From the NCBI GenBank assembly GCA_031398055.1, contig JANNMS010000140.1:1-43482 (forward strand): DNA of 43,482 nt. Direction: 5' to 3'. Below are positions 1-10,300 of the stretch, one piece after another (position 1 is the first letter of the stretch; each line of letters starts with the position of its first letter). The DNA is from M3007 sp031398055 (lineage in GTDB: Bacteria; Bacteroidota; Bacteroidia; Chitinophagales; Saprospiraceae). Under the pieces are notes generated by a model. It did no database searches and was not told the DNA's origin. It saw only the letters and a list, made by a program, of their open reading frames with translations. A program made the position numbers and the translations under genes.

Positions 1-12
1 AGGTTTTTTCAG

Positions 13-50
13 AGGTGCGGAGCACCGAAATATTCCGGTGCTCCGCACCT
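13..50. repeat. Perfect 15-bp inverted repeat
   Basis: Arms AGGTGCGGAGCACCG (13-27) and CGGTGCTCCGCACCT (36-50) pair perfectly around an 8-nt A/T-rich loop. A weaker hairpin follows (GCGG 87-90, CCGC 96-99). There is no T-tract after the stem on either strand, so a simple terminator is unlikely. The element lies just upstream of a giant-gene fragment whose 5' part is missing, so it may mark the rearrangement point. It resembles short intergenic foldback repeats of Bacteroidota, which is an impression I could not check. Positions 1-105 hold no gene that I can see. Confidence 0.75.
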
Positions 51-105
51 CAATTTAGACTTCCCTTGCATTTCTACAAATATTTAGCGGCTCTGCCGCA
101 ATTTC

Positions 106-618
106 ATGTACTCGAAAATTTACTTTCAACTACTTAATGCGTTTGACCTGGCCCATTTATTTTTCATGACGATGTACTCGAACACGACTGGGGAACTTTT
201 GAAATTCAAATTTTACGACGGAGGTCCCTCCGGGATGACAAGCGATTTGCAGGAAACGATGTATTTCTCGGCCGATGCAGCAGTCGGGACGGTTCAAAAC
301 CCGTTCAAGTTTTCGAGCACGATTTCGGCGGCGGCTGAACCCGCCGATACATTCCAGCCATTTTTGGATGTTTTGCCGAACCCAATTTCAGATTACGCAA
401 CCATCCGTTTCCGTTCCGAAAAACAGCAGAACGTCTTTTTAAAAATCAGCGACGCGATTGGAAGGTTGATGCAAGAATTTGATTATCAATCGAATAAAGG
501 CATGAACGCGATGTTGTGGGATGCTTCCAGCATGACAAGCCGATTGCTGCCGGGCGTTTATTTGTTGGAAATGCGCGAGGGCGAGCGGAAAATGACGGAA
601 AAAATCAGCGGACGCTGA
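106..618 (+). pseudogene. 5'-truncated tail of a giant T9SS protein
   Basis: From about position 147 the translation matches the last ~150 residues of the giants encoded at 4347-13472 and 27035-33889: the region beginning AHLFF, the FKFYDG motif, the AVGTVQNPFKFSSTIS stretch, then a T9SS type A sorting domain starting at FLDVLPNP and ending ITEK-like and basic. The first ~14 residues are unrelated, an in-frame stop lies at 85-87, and there is no signal peptide, so the product could not be exported. It reads as the remains of a fourth giant gene whose body was lost, or as a displaced 3' end. A short insertion (225-241) replaces KDIF with a segment containing PSGMT. Degeneration relative to the intact copies is mild, so the loss may be recent. 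Confidence 0.8.
225..241 (+). repeat. 17-nt interspersed repeat inside coding sequence, copy 1
   Basis: TCCCTCCGGGATGACAA occurs here and again at 33607-33623, in both cases in frame within the 3' region of a giant-type coding sequence but at different alignment positions. It encodes PSGMT and interrupts an otherwise conserved stretch. It holds a small TCCC/GGGA foldback. It is probably a short mobile or REP-like sequence that inserted without breaking the frame. Confidence 0.7.
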
Positions 619-669
619 TTTTTTTGCAAGGCGTTTTTTACCAAGTTTCATGTGTTTGAATAAATCCGG

Positions 670-713
670 GCCCGCCGGGGTGGTTGCAAAACCGTTCCGG
701 CGGGCTGGTTTTT
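670..713 (+). terminator. Intrinsic terminator between convergent genes
   Basis: GCCCGCCGG (670-678) pairs with CCGGCGGGC (697-705). A nested GGTT-GCAA-AACC hairpin sits in the loop, and a short T run (709-713) follows on the plus strand. It lies between the stop of the giant fragment at 618 and the stop of the minus-strand regulator at 724, the same place as the hairpins at 13498 and 33923. Confidence 0.7.
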
Positions 714-723
714 GGGAGAAATT

Positions 724-2616
724 TTACCCAAAATTCTGCACGAACTCGTCAAAGCTGCGCTCCTCGGTCAATCCCAGTTTTTTCTTCAATCGTTGCCGCG
801 ATTTCCAAACACTTTCAATCGAAATGCCGAGCGCGCCCGCGATTTCGCGGTTAAAAAGGCCAATTTTTTGCAGTAAAAAAAACCGTTTTTCAGCATCTGT
901 CATGCTTGGAAATTTACTTTTAAGCCGCCCAAGCATTCCCGGAAAAGTCTGTTCGAATCGTTCTTGGAATTTTCGCCAATCCTCATCGGTCAGGATTTTG
1001 AGTTGCCGCAGGTTGCTAACGTCCGCTTCGCCGGGCACTTCGGCTTCGTCGGAGCGGCGGTTTTTTGTCATTTTGATTTCCAACTGTTCGACGAGTTCAT
1101 TTTTCAGGGCGAGCAGCGCGGCGGTTTGTTCGAGGGCTTGGTGGGTGGTTTGGAGATGGGTGCGGGTGTATTCGAGTTCTTGCAAATGCACCACCTCGCG
1201 GGCTTCTGCAAGTTGATTTTTTTGTTCCAAAAAACGGCGGTGGTTGCGCTGGCGGACGAACAAGGACAGCGCGAACGCCAGCCCCAGCGACAAAAGCAAC
1301 AAGCCAATCCACAGCCGCTGCCGGGCGATTTTTTGCGATTGTTCCTGTTCGGCGGCGCGGTGCTGCGTCCGTTCGAGTTCGAGTTCGGCTTTCGCTGCGC
1401 CCATTTCCTGCACTTTTTCGACGTTGAAAAACTTTTGCCGGAGTTCCAAACTGGCTTGCATGGCATCGTATGCTGCTTTGTATTTGCCTTGCCGGGCGTA
1501 AATTTCGCTGAGGTTCGTGTTGGCGGATGAAACGTAAAGCGTATTTGGCGACCGCAGGCAGCGTTTGTTGAACATCTCGGCAGAATCCAGCCGACCGAGA
1601 CAGAAATAGGCTTGTGCCAGGTCTAATTCAAGGGAAAATTGTTGCGATGGATTGTTCCCGCGCTGGGTGCGTTCCGCTTCGAGCAGGTACCGCAGCGCGG
1701 CCGGGCAGTCCCCTTTTTTCAAATATGCACTGCCGAGATTGGCCAGCAAACTTGGCCGGTTGTTGATGGTCTGGTATTTTTCTTGCAGGTCGAGTGCCTT
1801 TTGATCCATCAAAATCGCCGAATCGGGCAGGTTCAAACCTAAATAGATGACCCCACATTGCTCGTAACCAACCACTTTTCTGCTCCGATATTTTTCGATG
1901 TCTTCATTTTCCACAAGTGGCAGATAGCGTTGCGCCCACGCCAGTGCTTCGCGGGGATTGCCGCTTTGGTTGTAGGCCGAGGCGAGGTTGGCCATGGCGG
2001 CCGTCTTTCGCAAATATTGGCTCGAATCGAGGTTTTTAACTGCTTCGTAAACGGCCAAAAACGAACGCAGTGCCTCTGCGGTATTGCCTTCTTGGAAATA
2101 AATATTTGCCAATGCCTCTTGCGCATCGCCGGCACGCGGGTAATTTTTGAGCCGGATGCTGATGTCGTAGGATGCTTGCAGGCACGCCCGGGCGGAATCA
2201 TGTTTGCCGAGGTGGGTGTACAAACGTCCGCGCCAAAGTTGGGCAAATGCCCGGGCGGTGTCGGCGGGGAAGTTTTTTTCATAAAAATCAAGGTGCTTGA
2301 AACCCAGTTCGAGCGGGCTGTCCTCCGGTCCGTCGAGGAAAAGGTTTTCGTAGGCCATGCCCTGCCAGCGGGGGGGCACGTCGCGGCGGACGAGCAGCAC
2401 GCAGGAATCAGGGTTGAAATACGGCAGGGACTTGATGAACGTGCCGCCCATTTTGTAAATATCGGGCGGTGGTTCGGCCAGTTTTTCGTTCCGGCAAGCG
2501 GTAAAAAAAAGCAGCAGGGCAATCCCCAAAAACCCGAAAATGGGCAAGGAAAAGCGGTTTGGAGTGGCCTTAGTTTTTGTGCGCGGGCCGGCGAAGGCAA
2601 ATTGCATTTTGTCCAT
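724..2616 (-). CDS. Membrane-anchored TPR regulator with C-terminal HTH (unit 1)
   Basis: About 630 aa. The N-terminus has a hydrophobic segment ending in a lipobox-like FFTAC, then a long helical region with TPR-like repeats, a transmembrane helix around residues 435-456 (LWIGLLLLSLGLAFALSLF), a coiled-coil stretch, and a C-terminal helix-turn-helix around residues 580-620 (motif NREIAGALGISIESVWKSR) of the LuxR/GerE-like kind seen in Bacteroidota TPR regulators. The expected topology is a TPR sensor in the periplasm and a DNA-binding domain in the cytoplasm. The ATG at 2616 was chosen because it leaves a short basic N-region; 2607 and 2664 are alternatives. It is divergent from the S74 fibre gene, which it likely controls. 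A run of seven G lies at 2370-2376. Paralogues are at 13569-15479 and 33975-35858. Confidence 0.88.
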   Translation of the reverse strand: MDKMQFAFAGPRTKTKATPNRFSLPIFGFLGIALLLFFTACRNEKLAEPPPDIYKMGGTFIKSLPYFNPDSCVLLVRRDVPPRWQGMAYENLFLDGPEDSPLELGFKHLDFYEKNFPADTARAFAQLWRGRLYTHLGKHDSARACLQASYDISIRLKNYPRAGDAQEALANIYFQEGNTAEALRSFLAVYEAVKNLDSSQYLRKTAAMANLASAYNQSGNPREALAWAQRYLPLVENEDIEKYRSRKVVGYEQCGVIYLGLNLPDSAILMDQKALDLQEKYQTINNRPSLLANLGSAYLKKGDCPAALRYLLEAERTQRGNNPSQQFSLELDLAQAYFCLGRLDSAEMFNKRCLRSPNTLYVSSANTNLSEIYARQGKYKAAYDAMQASLELRQKFFNVEKVQEMGAAKAELELERTQHRAAEQEQSQKIARQRLWIGLLLLSLGLAFALSLFVRQRNHRRFLEQKNQLAEAREVVHLQELEYTRTHLQTTHQALEQTAALLALKNELVEQLEIKMTKNRRSDEAEVPGEADVSNLRQLKILTDEDWRKFQERFEQTFPGMLGRLKSKFPSMTDAEKRFFLLQKIGLFNREIAGALGISIESVWKSRQRLKKKLGLTEERSFDEFVQNFG

Positions 2617-2687
2617 GACAATAAAAATGGGTTGGTTTCGGGGCAAATCTATTTCAAAAAACACTGATTCCTGACACTCGCCCCAAT

Positions 2688-2703
2688 TGTCCGAGTGCTG
2701 TCC
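2688..2703. promoter_or_regulatory. Candidate operator: TGTCC direct repeat (unit 1)
   Basis: Two TGTCC pentamers 11 nt apart lie in the divergent gap between the regulator and the S74 fibre gene. The same doublet occurs in the other two divergent gaps (15591-15606 and 36051-36067). The spacing of about one helical turn would suit a dimeric HTH protein. Its function is inferred only from position and recurrence. Confidence 0.4.
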
Positions 2704-2821
2704 CAGTCGAAAATTTCTGTTTTAAAAATAGGCGTAGGTGTTTTGCCTTGCTTTTGGTGATTCTCCCAACCAAGTAAGCATTTCCATCCTCACTTATTTT
2801 TTAAAACAATTTCTAATTGAA

Positions 2822-4303
2822 ATGAAACAGGTAAAACTTACTCTCTCCCTCATCTGCCTTTTGGCAATCGCCCAAACCACTTTTGCACAAGCCACGCTCT
2901 CCGTGCAGGGCGTTATCAAGAATTCCGACGGCTCGGCCGTGGACAACGGCAAGTACAGCCTCACCTTCAAATTGTACTCGGTTTCGAGCGGCGGCACGGC
3001 CGTTTGGTCCGAAACGCAGAACAACATTCAGGTCACGGGGGGCATTTATTCCGCCCTGCTCGGTGCGGCCACGCCGCTCGACGCGCCATTCAACACCACT
3101 TATTACCTCGGCCTCGCGGTGGACGGCGGCGCGGAACTCGTCCCGCGCACCCTGCTCACGTCGTCGCCCTATGCTTTGTCGTTGATTGGGACGGGCAATG
3201 TTTTCCCGTCGAGCGGTTCGGTTGGGGCAGGCACGATTGCGCCGACAGCGGGCTATCAATTGCACACAAAAAATGCTTCGGGCGACGGCAAACTGCTCGT
3301 CGAAGGCTCGACCGCTGCGAAACTGGATTTCAAAAAAGGCGCGAACACGGCATCCATCACCTACGACGGCACGAACATCAATGTTGACAACCTCAATTTG
3401 AGCAGTTACAGCCCTGCAACGCTTGCGGTCACCTCAAAACTCGCCGTCGGGCAGGCCAATGTGGATGCAAGTGCTGCTTTCAAGGTGGCGGGAACATCCA
3501 TTCTTGCAGGTTTTTTGGACGTTACCGTGGGAGCCTCGATGTCTGGCGGAAGCCACTGGTTTTATGGCGGTGGTGGTTCGGGCAGCAGCGGCAGTTTCAG
3601 CGGCACGAATTTGTCCATTAGGGGGACTGGAGCGGTTCATGCGGAAGTTTTCCGTGCCACGTCCGACCGCCGCATCAAAAAAAACTTCCATTTCAGCGAT
3701 GCCGCTACCGATCTTTCCTTGTTGGTGCGCCTGCAAGTGACCGATTACAACTACATCGACGCGGTAAAAAGCGGCCACACATTGACCAAAGGCTTCATCG
3801 CGCAAGAACTCGCGCAGGTCTTCCCGCAAGCCGTCAATTTCTCTACCGATTTTATCCCCAACACCTACTCTTTGTCTGCAAAAACGGCTTTGGCCGCAGG
3901 CAAAATGACCATTTCAATGGAAAAAAATCACGGTTTTGCGGTCGGCGACGAAGTGAAACTGATGATGCCCGACGGCGAAAAAATCGTGACCGTGGCGGCT
4001 GTGCCTGCTGAAAAATCTTTTTTGGTCAATTGGGACGCGCCCGCTGCCGACAAAATCTTTGTTTATGGAAAAAAGGTGGAAGATTTCCACACCGTGGATT
4101 ATGACCGTATCACGACTTTGAACGTCTCCGCCACGCAGGAACTCGCCCGAAAAGTGGAAATTTTGGAGAAAAAACTGGCAGCATCGGAAGCCGCAAACAC
4201 GACGCTCAAAACCGAACTGACGAAAAAAGAAAACGAGATGAAAGCCTCTGCTGAAAAATTCGATGCCCGTTTGCGGGCTTTGGAAAACAAACTTTCCAAT
4301 TGA
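2822..4303 (+). CDS. Secreted fibre protein with S74 autochaperone domain (unit 1)
   Basis: 493 aa. A Sec signal peptide (residues 1-~23, ending TTFAQA) is followed by the N-terminal fibre module common to this window (LSVQG... DNG.Y.LTFKLY... GGTAVWSETQ... PRTLLTSSPYAL). A middle module carries the FKKGANTASITYDGTNIN motif, shared only with the fibre at 22131. Residues ~280-340 resemble a peptidase S74 intramolecular chaperone (SDRRIKKN start, then GFIAQELAQVFPQAV), with a ~75-residue insertion before DYDRI. The C-terminal ~60 residues form a heptad-rich coiled coil. S74 domains of phage tailspikes trimerise and often cleave themselves off; here the protein is secreted and bacterial. The start at 2822 gives a clean signal peptide. 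It lies 43 nt upstream of giant 1, so the two are probably an operon. There is no T9SS sorting domain. Confidence 0.88.
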   Translation: MKQVKLTLSLICLLAIAQTTFAQATLSVQGVIKNSDGSAVDNGKYSLTFKLYSVSSGGTAVWSETQNNIQVTGGIYSALLGAATPLDAPFNTTYYLGLAVDGGAELVPRTLLTSSPYALSLIGTGNVFPSSGSVGAGTIAPTAGYQLHTKNASGDGKLLVEGSTAAKLDFKKGANTASITYDGTNINVDNLNLSSYSPATLAVTSKLAVGQANVDASAAFKVAGTSILAGFLDVTVGASMSGGSHWFYGGGGSGSSGSFSGTNLSIRGTGAVHAEVFRATSDRRIKKNFHFSDAATDLSLLVRLQVTDYNYIDAVKSGHTLTKGFIAQELAQVFPQAVNFSTDFIPNTYSLSAKTALAAGKMTISMEKNHGFAVGDEVKLMMPDGEKIVTVAAVPAEKSFLVNWDAPAADKIFVYGKKVEDFHTVDYDRITTLNVSATQELARKVEILEKKLAASEAANTTLKTELTKKENEMKASAEKFDARLRALENKLSN

Positions 4304-4346
4304 TTTGCTGCACCCGATTTTTTCACAAAAAAGACTTTCATCAATA

Positions 4347-7300
4347 ATGAAAAATATAAATCAACTTCTCTTTGCCGAGAAGGGCTGGCGGTTTGGCATC
4401 CAAACCAAAAGCATCCGAAACCTCCTGCTGTTTTTGGCGGGCGGCTTGTTCGGTTCGCAGTCGTTCGCCCAAGCCGCCCTCGCTTTCGACGGCTCGAACG
4501 ACTATGTTTCCGTGCCGTACAACGCGGCTTTGAACACCAATACTTTTACTTTCCAAACTTGGGTAAAAATAAAAGGCGGGCAGGGTAGTTACCGTGCTGT
4601 ACTTTCCAACCGAACGACCGCCGCTGTCGAAAAGGGGTTTATTCTTTATGCTGGCGACAACAACAACTGGTTGTTTTGGACAGGGACAGGCAGCAGTGGT
4701 TGGAATGCCTTGAATTCCAGCACGGCGGTCGTGCTCAATCAATGGGTCAATATCGCCGGAACCTACGACGGAGCGACGATGAAACTGTACGTCAACGGGA
4801 CGTTGGCGGGCAGTTTGGCAACCACCACTTTTGTCCCAAACCCTTCCTCAGATTTAAGGATAGGCGCGGGCGGGGGCAGCACTCCGCCAGATTTTTATGC
4901 AAACTCGGAAATAGATGAAGTTCGAATCTGGAACACCGCCCGCACCCAAGCCGAAATCCAAAGCAGCATGAACTGCGAACTGCCCGGCGCACAAACCGGG
5001 CTGCAAGTCTACTATAAATTCAACGAATCCAGCGGCACGGCTTTGACCGACGCCACGAGCAATGCTTTCAACGGCACGTTGAACAATTTTGCCCTCACGG
5101 GTTCGACCTCCAACTGGATTGCAACGGGCGGCGTGACGACGGGCGGCACCTGCACCACTGCCTCCGCGCTCGATTTCGATGGCTCGAACGATTATGTGCA
5201 AGGAGGAACGATTGCGGCATTCAATTCTGCCAACAAATTCACTTACGAGGCTTGGGTGTACAATACCGCGCTTGGTGTTGATTACGTCCCGATTGTCTCC
5301 GTTGGCGGGGCGTTTGATGTGGCGCGCATGGCGAACGGCAATTTTTACGCATTTTTTTACCCCGATGTCTCTCCCCAAAATTTGGGACAAACCACTACCA
5401 CGCCCTTGGCTACCTTGAACACTTGGGTACACATCGCCGTGGTATTTGACGGCACCGCAACGGGCAATGCCAATCGTCTGAAAATTTACGTCAACGGCGC
5501 TTTGCAAACCTTGACTTTCCCCGGCACGATACCCGCAACGACCACAGCCTCAACCAATCCGTTGCGGCTCGGCAAGTACGATGTCGGTACCGGCAATTCA
5601 TGGACGGGGCGCATGGACGAAGCGCGGTTCTGGAACGTCGCCCGTACCGCAGCCGAAATATCGAGCAGCATGAACTGCGAACTCGTGGGCAACGAATCCG
5701 GTTTGAAAGCCTACTACAAATTCAACCAAGGCACCGTCGGGGCAAACAACGCGGGCACGGCCACGCTGACCGATGCCAGCGGAAACAACAACAACGGCAC
5801 CTTGACCAATTTTTCCCTTTCGGGAAATACGTCCAACTGGGTCGCGCCGGGCGGCGTGACTTCGGGCACAACTTGTGCCACGGCATCCATCACTGGACCG
5901 ACTTCGGTTTGCGGAAATTCGGTGACGCTCACGGCTTCCGGCGGCAATTCCTACGCATGGACAGGCGGGGCGACGACCGCCGCTGCCACTTTTTCAGCCA
6001 GCGGAACGTACACCGTTACCGTGACGAGCGGCGGCGGCTCGACTGCCACCGCTTCGCAAACAGTGACCATCAACCCCGCGCCCACCGCCACGATTTCCGG
6101 CGCGACGACTGGCTGTGCCTCGGTGGTTTTGACCGCTTCCGGCGGCAATTCCTATGCATGGACGGGCGGCGCGACGACTGCCGCCGCCACTTTTTCGGCC
6201 AGCGGCACCTATATTGTTACCGTCACCGATGCGAACGGCTGCACCGCAACTGCCAGCGAAACGGTTACGGTAAATGCCTTTTCACCGGCCATCAGCGGTG
6301 GCACGACGGGCTGCGATAATTTGACTTTGACGGCTTCCGGCGGCATTTCATACGAATGGTCGAATGGAAGTTCGACGGCTGCCACCAATTTTACCGAAAG
6401 CGGAACGTACATCGTCACCGTCACCGCTGCGAGCGGCTGCACCGGAACGGTCAGCCAAACCATCACCATCCAAGCCAGCACCACTTATTTTGCGGATGCG
6501 GACGGCGACGGCTACGGAAATTCAAACGCCCCGCAACAATTCTGCACCACGCCGCCGCCCAGCCTCACCCTCGTCGGCGGCGACTGCGACGACTCGAACG
6601 CTGCCGTCAAACCCGGCGCGACCGAAAATTGCGACAACGTGGACGACAACTGCAACGGCATCCTCGTCGAAGGCGCGTGCCCCGGCTCCGATGCCGAGGT
6701 TTCCTCGACTTGCGGCAGCCTGACTTCGGCAAACATCCTGACCGCCGAGATTTTTTTCAATTTCGGCTCGACCTCAAATGCTTTGAACGCCGTGACCCGC
6801 GCCAATGTCACCGTCGGGCAGCCGCTCGTCGGCGGCAATTTTGGCCAAGATGTCAACACCGCTTTTGGTTTTTGGTCGCGGTTTTTGATTGCGCCGTCCG
6901 CGCCGAGCGTTTCGGCTTCGGAGGGCGATTTGGCCGACCGCGTGCAGGTCAACTGGAAACCCGACCCGCTCAGCCCGGCAGCCACGACTTTCAATATTTA
7001 CCGGAACAATGCTTTGTTGGCTTCGGTGGCCTCGGAAATTCGGTCTTTCATTGATTTCAACGTGCTGGCCGGCGAGTTTTATACCTACGAAGTGGAAGGC
7101 GTGAACGAATTTGGGCAAGGCTACCGGGGCAGCGCGCTCGGTTTTTTGAACCCGAACGGCGTGGTCACTGGCCAGGTCAAAACCTTTTCGGGAAATCCCG
7201 TGCTCGGCGCGACCGTCACGCTGTCGCCGACCATCGGCACGGCCATCGAGTTCAACGGCACGGGAACTTCGTTTGTGGAATACCGTCCCGCGTTCCCCCG

Positions 7301-10300
7301 CGAGGAATTTACCCTTTCGACTTGGGTAAAATTGGGCGACGGCAACAACTCCGCAGGCATTTTTGACATGGGCAAAAACATCGGCAAAAACTGGTGGCTG
7401 CACACTTTGTCGGATGCCGAAGGCAAGGGCGTGAAATTTGGCATCGGCAAAAATTTGAACAACAAAACCGAAATCGGCCATGAATTTCCGACCGCGACCG
7501 CCTCGGATTGGCACAACGTCACGGCGAGTTTCAACGGTTCGGCGGTGCTTTTGTACATCGACGGCGAACTGGTCGGCACGGCTGTCGGCGAAATCGAGGC
7601 CGACAGCGCGGTACTTTTTATTGGAAAAAGGAGCGACACGGGCGGCTATTTGATTGGAAAAATGGACGAATTTCGGATGTTCGACCGCCAATTGTCGCAG
7701 ACCGAAATCCAACAATACATGTCCCAGTCGGTCAGTTCGAACACGCCGGGGCTGGTGGCCTACTGGAAATTTGACGAAGGAACGGGCAGCAAAGGTTTCG
7801 ATATTTCAACGAACCGGTTCCGCACCTACCTCTGCGGCGCGGAATGGACGAGCGACAAACCCAACGTGGTGAACGCCGGAACGACCGACGCGACCGGTTT
7901 TTACAAAATCGAGGGCATCAATTACTCGGCTGGCACGACTTTCACCGCTGCGCCGAGCAAGACGTTTTATTTCAATCAATCCTTGGAGTTCAACGGGGCG
8001 AACCAGAACTACGCCGATTTGACCAATTTTGACCTCCCGGACTCGTCCACGATTGATCTGGTTTTTAAAAATTTCGATTTTTCGGCCAACCAGGCCTTGC
8101 TTTCAAAGCAAAACGGCGGCACGACCCATTTTTCGGTCAACGTCATCGCCGGAAATCTTTACCTTGAAATGGGCGGCGCGTCGCACGATTTTGGCGCGGT
8201 CGGCACGGGTTTTCAACGTTTGTCTTTCGTCGTAAAACAAACGGGTCTCGCCTCAGGCGAGACGGAAGTTTCATTTTACAAAAATGGAACGGCCAGCGGC
8301 TCGCACACTTTTACAGGCGTGGCCGCGGATTTTTCGGGCGGCAGCCCGTGGACTTTGGGCGCGAAACGAAATGGGGCAAATTTTGAAAAATACTTCACCG
8401 GTCTGATTGACGAAGTGGCATTTTTCTCGACCCTTTTGCCGTTGTCCGACATCCAAACTTTTGCCAACATCGGTACGAACGTGGCGCACGAAAAACTGCA
8501 AGTTTATTTCAACCTGAACGAGGGGCAAGGCGCGGAACTGCACGACATGGGCACGGCTTTGAGCGGAAACGGTGCCACGCACGGCGCACTTTGGAGCACT
8601 TTGGCATCCATTTCGTCCACTTTGCCGCACGAGTTCACGCCCAGTTCGCGCCTCGTCACGCTCAATCCGAGCAACACGAGTGCCGACCAAATTGACTTCA
8701 CCGACCAGAGCACGATTTCGGTTTCGGGCTACGTCCGGTTCGAGGGCACGACCTGCTTCCAAAAAGGCGTAGAAATTTTGGTCAACGGCCAATCGCACAC
8801 GCCCACGATTTACACCGACGCGCAGGGCAAATTCACCGCCGATTTCGAGCCGGGGGAAAGCCCAAAACTTTCGCCAAATTTCAAAGACCACACGTTTTAC
8901 CCTCCGTTTTGGGAACTGCAAAATTTGTCCACGCCCGTCGCGGGCATCCTTTTTCGCAACCAAACGAAGCGGAAAGTTTTTGGGCAAGTGGCCGGAAACG
9001 AGATTTGCCGAAAATCCGTCATCCCCGCCGGGGCGATTGTCAAAGTGAAAGTCGCCACCCTGAACAACTGCTACGAACAGGTGAAACAACTGCCGGCCAA
9101 CGGCAAATTCACCTTCGAGGGCGTGCCGCCGGACTCGGTGACGGTGGCCATAATTGAGCACTCGAACCCGATTATCTACACGTTTTTTCAAAACAAAGGC
9201 GGCGCGACGCTCGACCTGCGGGCGACAAACGACACGACGGATTTCATCTATTTGGCTCCGCCAAACGTGGAAATGACCGCGCTCGACACCAATTTTTGCG
9301 GCGCACACGTCATTGAACAAGCCGGGCAATACCGCACGACCGTCAAAGTGTACGAACAATACGACGGCGGAAAATGCTACCTCGATACCGCGCTGCTGAC
9401 CTTCAACAACGTCGTCGGCGACCTCGACCAATTCGATACGCTGATGACCACGGGCAGCCTCGTCCACAAGTTCAAGGCAGGCTACCCGAACATCGTTCCG
9501 CCGTTTTTGAAAACCCTGCAAGTCACCGCCGAAGCGCACGACGAGCAGGCGACGGCCACCCAAAGCACCGTCGTGCTGGGCCGCCGGGCGCGGCAAACGA
9601 CCTTTGCCTCGACCGCCCCGGAAATCCCGACCCTCATTTTGCGCGACCCGCCGGGCGACGCCAGTTCAGCCTACATCGAAAAAGGCTCGACGACTTGCCA
9701 AACGTGGTCGTTTTCGGCTGGAATTGGTGTGGATTTCGAGCGAAGTGCCACGTTGCACCTTGCCCCGGATTTCACGACGAGCGTCGGCGTGGGCGCGGAA
9801 ACGGAAATTGAGGTGGACAATACCGCAGATTTGGGCTTCGAACAAACCATTTCGTTCAACCACACGACTTCCGGCGAAGGGCAATCGTGCGTGACCACCA
9901 CCGAAGTCATTTCCACGGGCGACAATGACCTCGTCGTTGGCAGCAGCATGGGCGGCGACGTGTACATGGGCGGTGCGATGAACTACCTTTTTGGCATCAC
10001 GGACGAGTTGAAAATTGACTCGATGACCTGTTCGCCGTTTTTGGACAAAGGCTTGACGGTGTTTCCCGACGGTTTTGCCACCACATTTATTTATTCGGAA
10101 TATCACATTTTGGATGTGGTCATCCCGAACCTCGAATTGATTGGCGACATGTCGAGCGCGAACCGCTGGCGCGACATTATCGCCTTGAACAATGCCCAAA
10201 AAGCGAGCGCGGTGTTTGTCGAAAACCGCTCGTTCGATGCCGGCGTGGTCGTCGAACAGTCCACCACGACCGATGTGGAAAGCAGCATTTCGCACGAATT

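Noticed and set aside
13..50. Rho-independent terminator of an upstream gene
   Set aside because: The stem is strong, but no T-tract follows on either strand.
8271..9596. Long minus-strand open frame inside giant 1 (also at 11664-13025)
   Set aside because: Arg/His-rich, low-complexity translations with no recognisable motif, lying fully antisense to a well-supported giant gene; such open frames are a by-product of codon use in GC-rich coding DNA.
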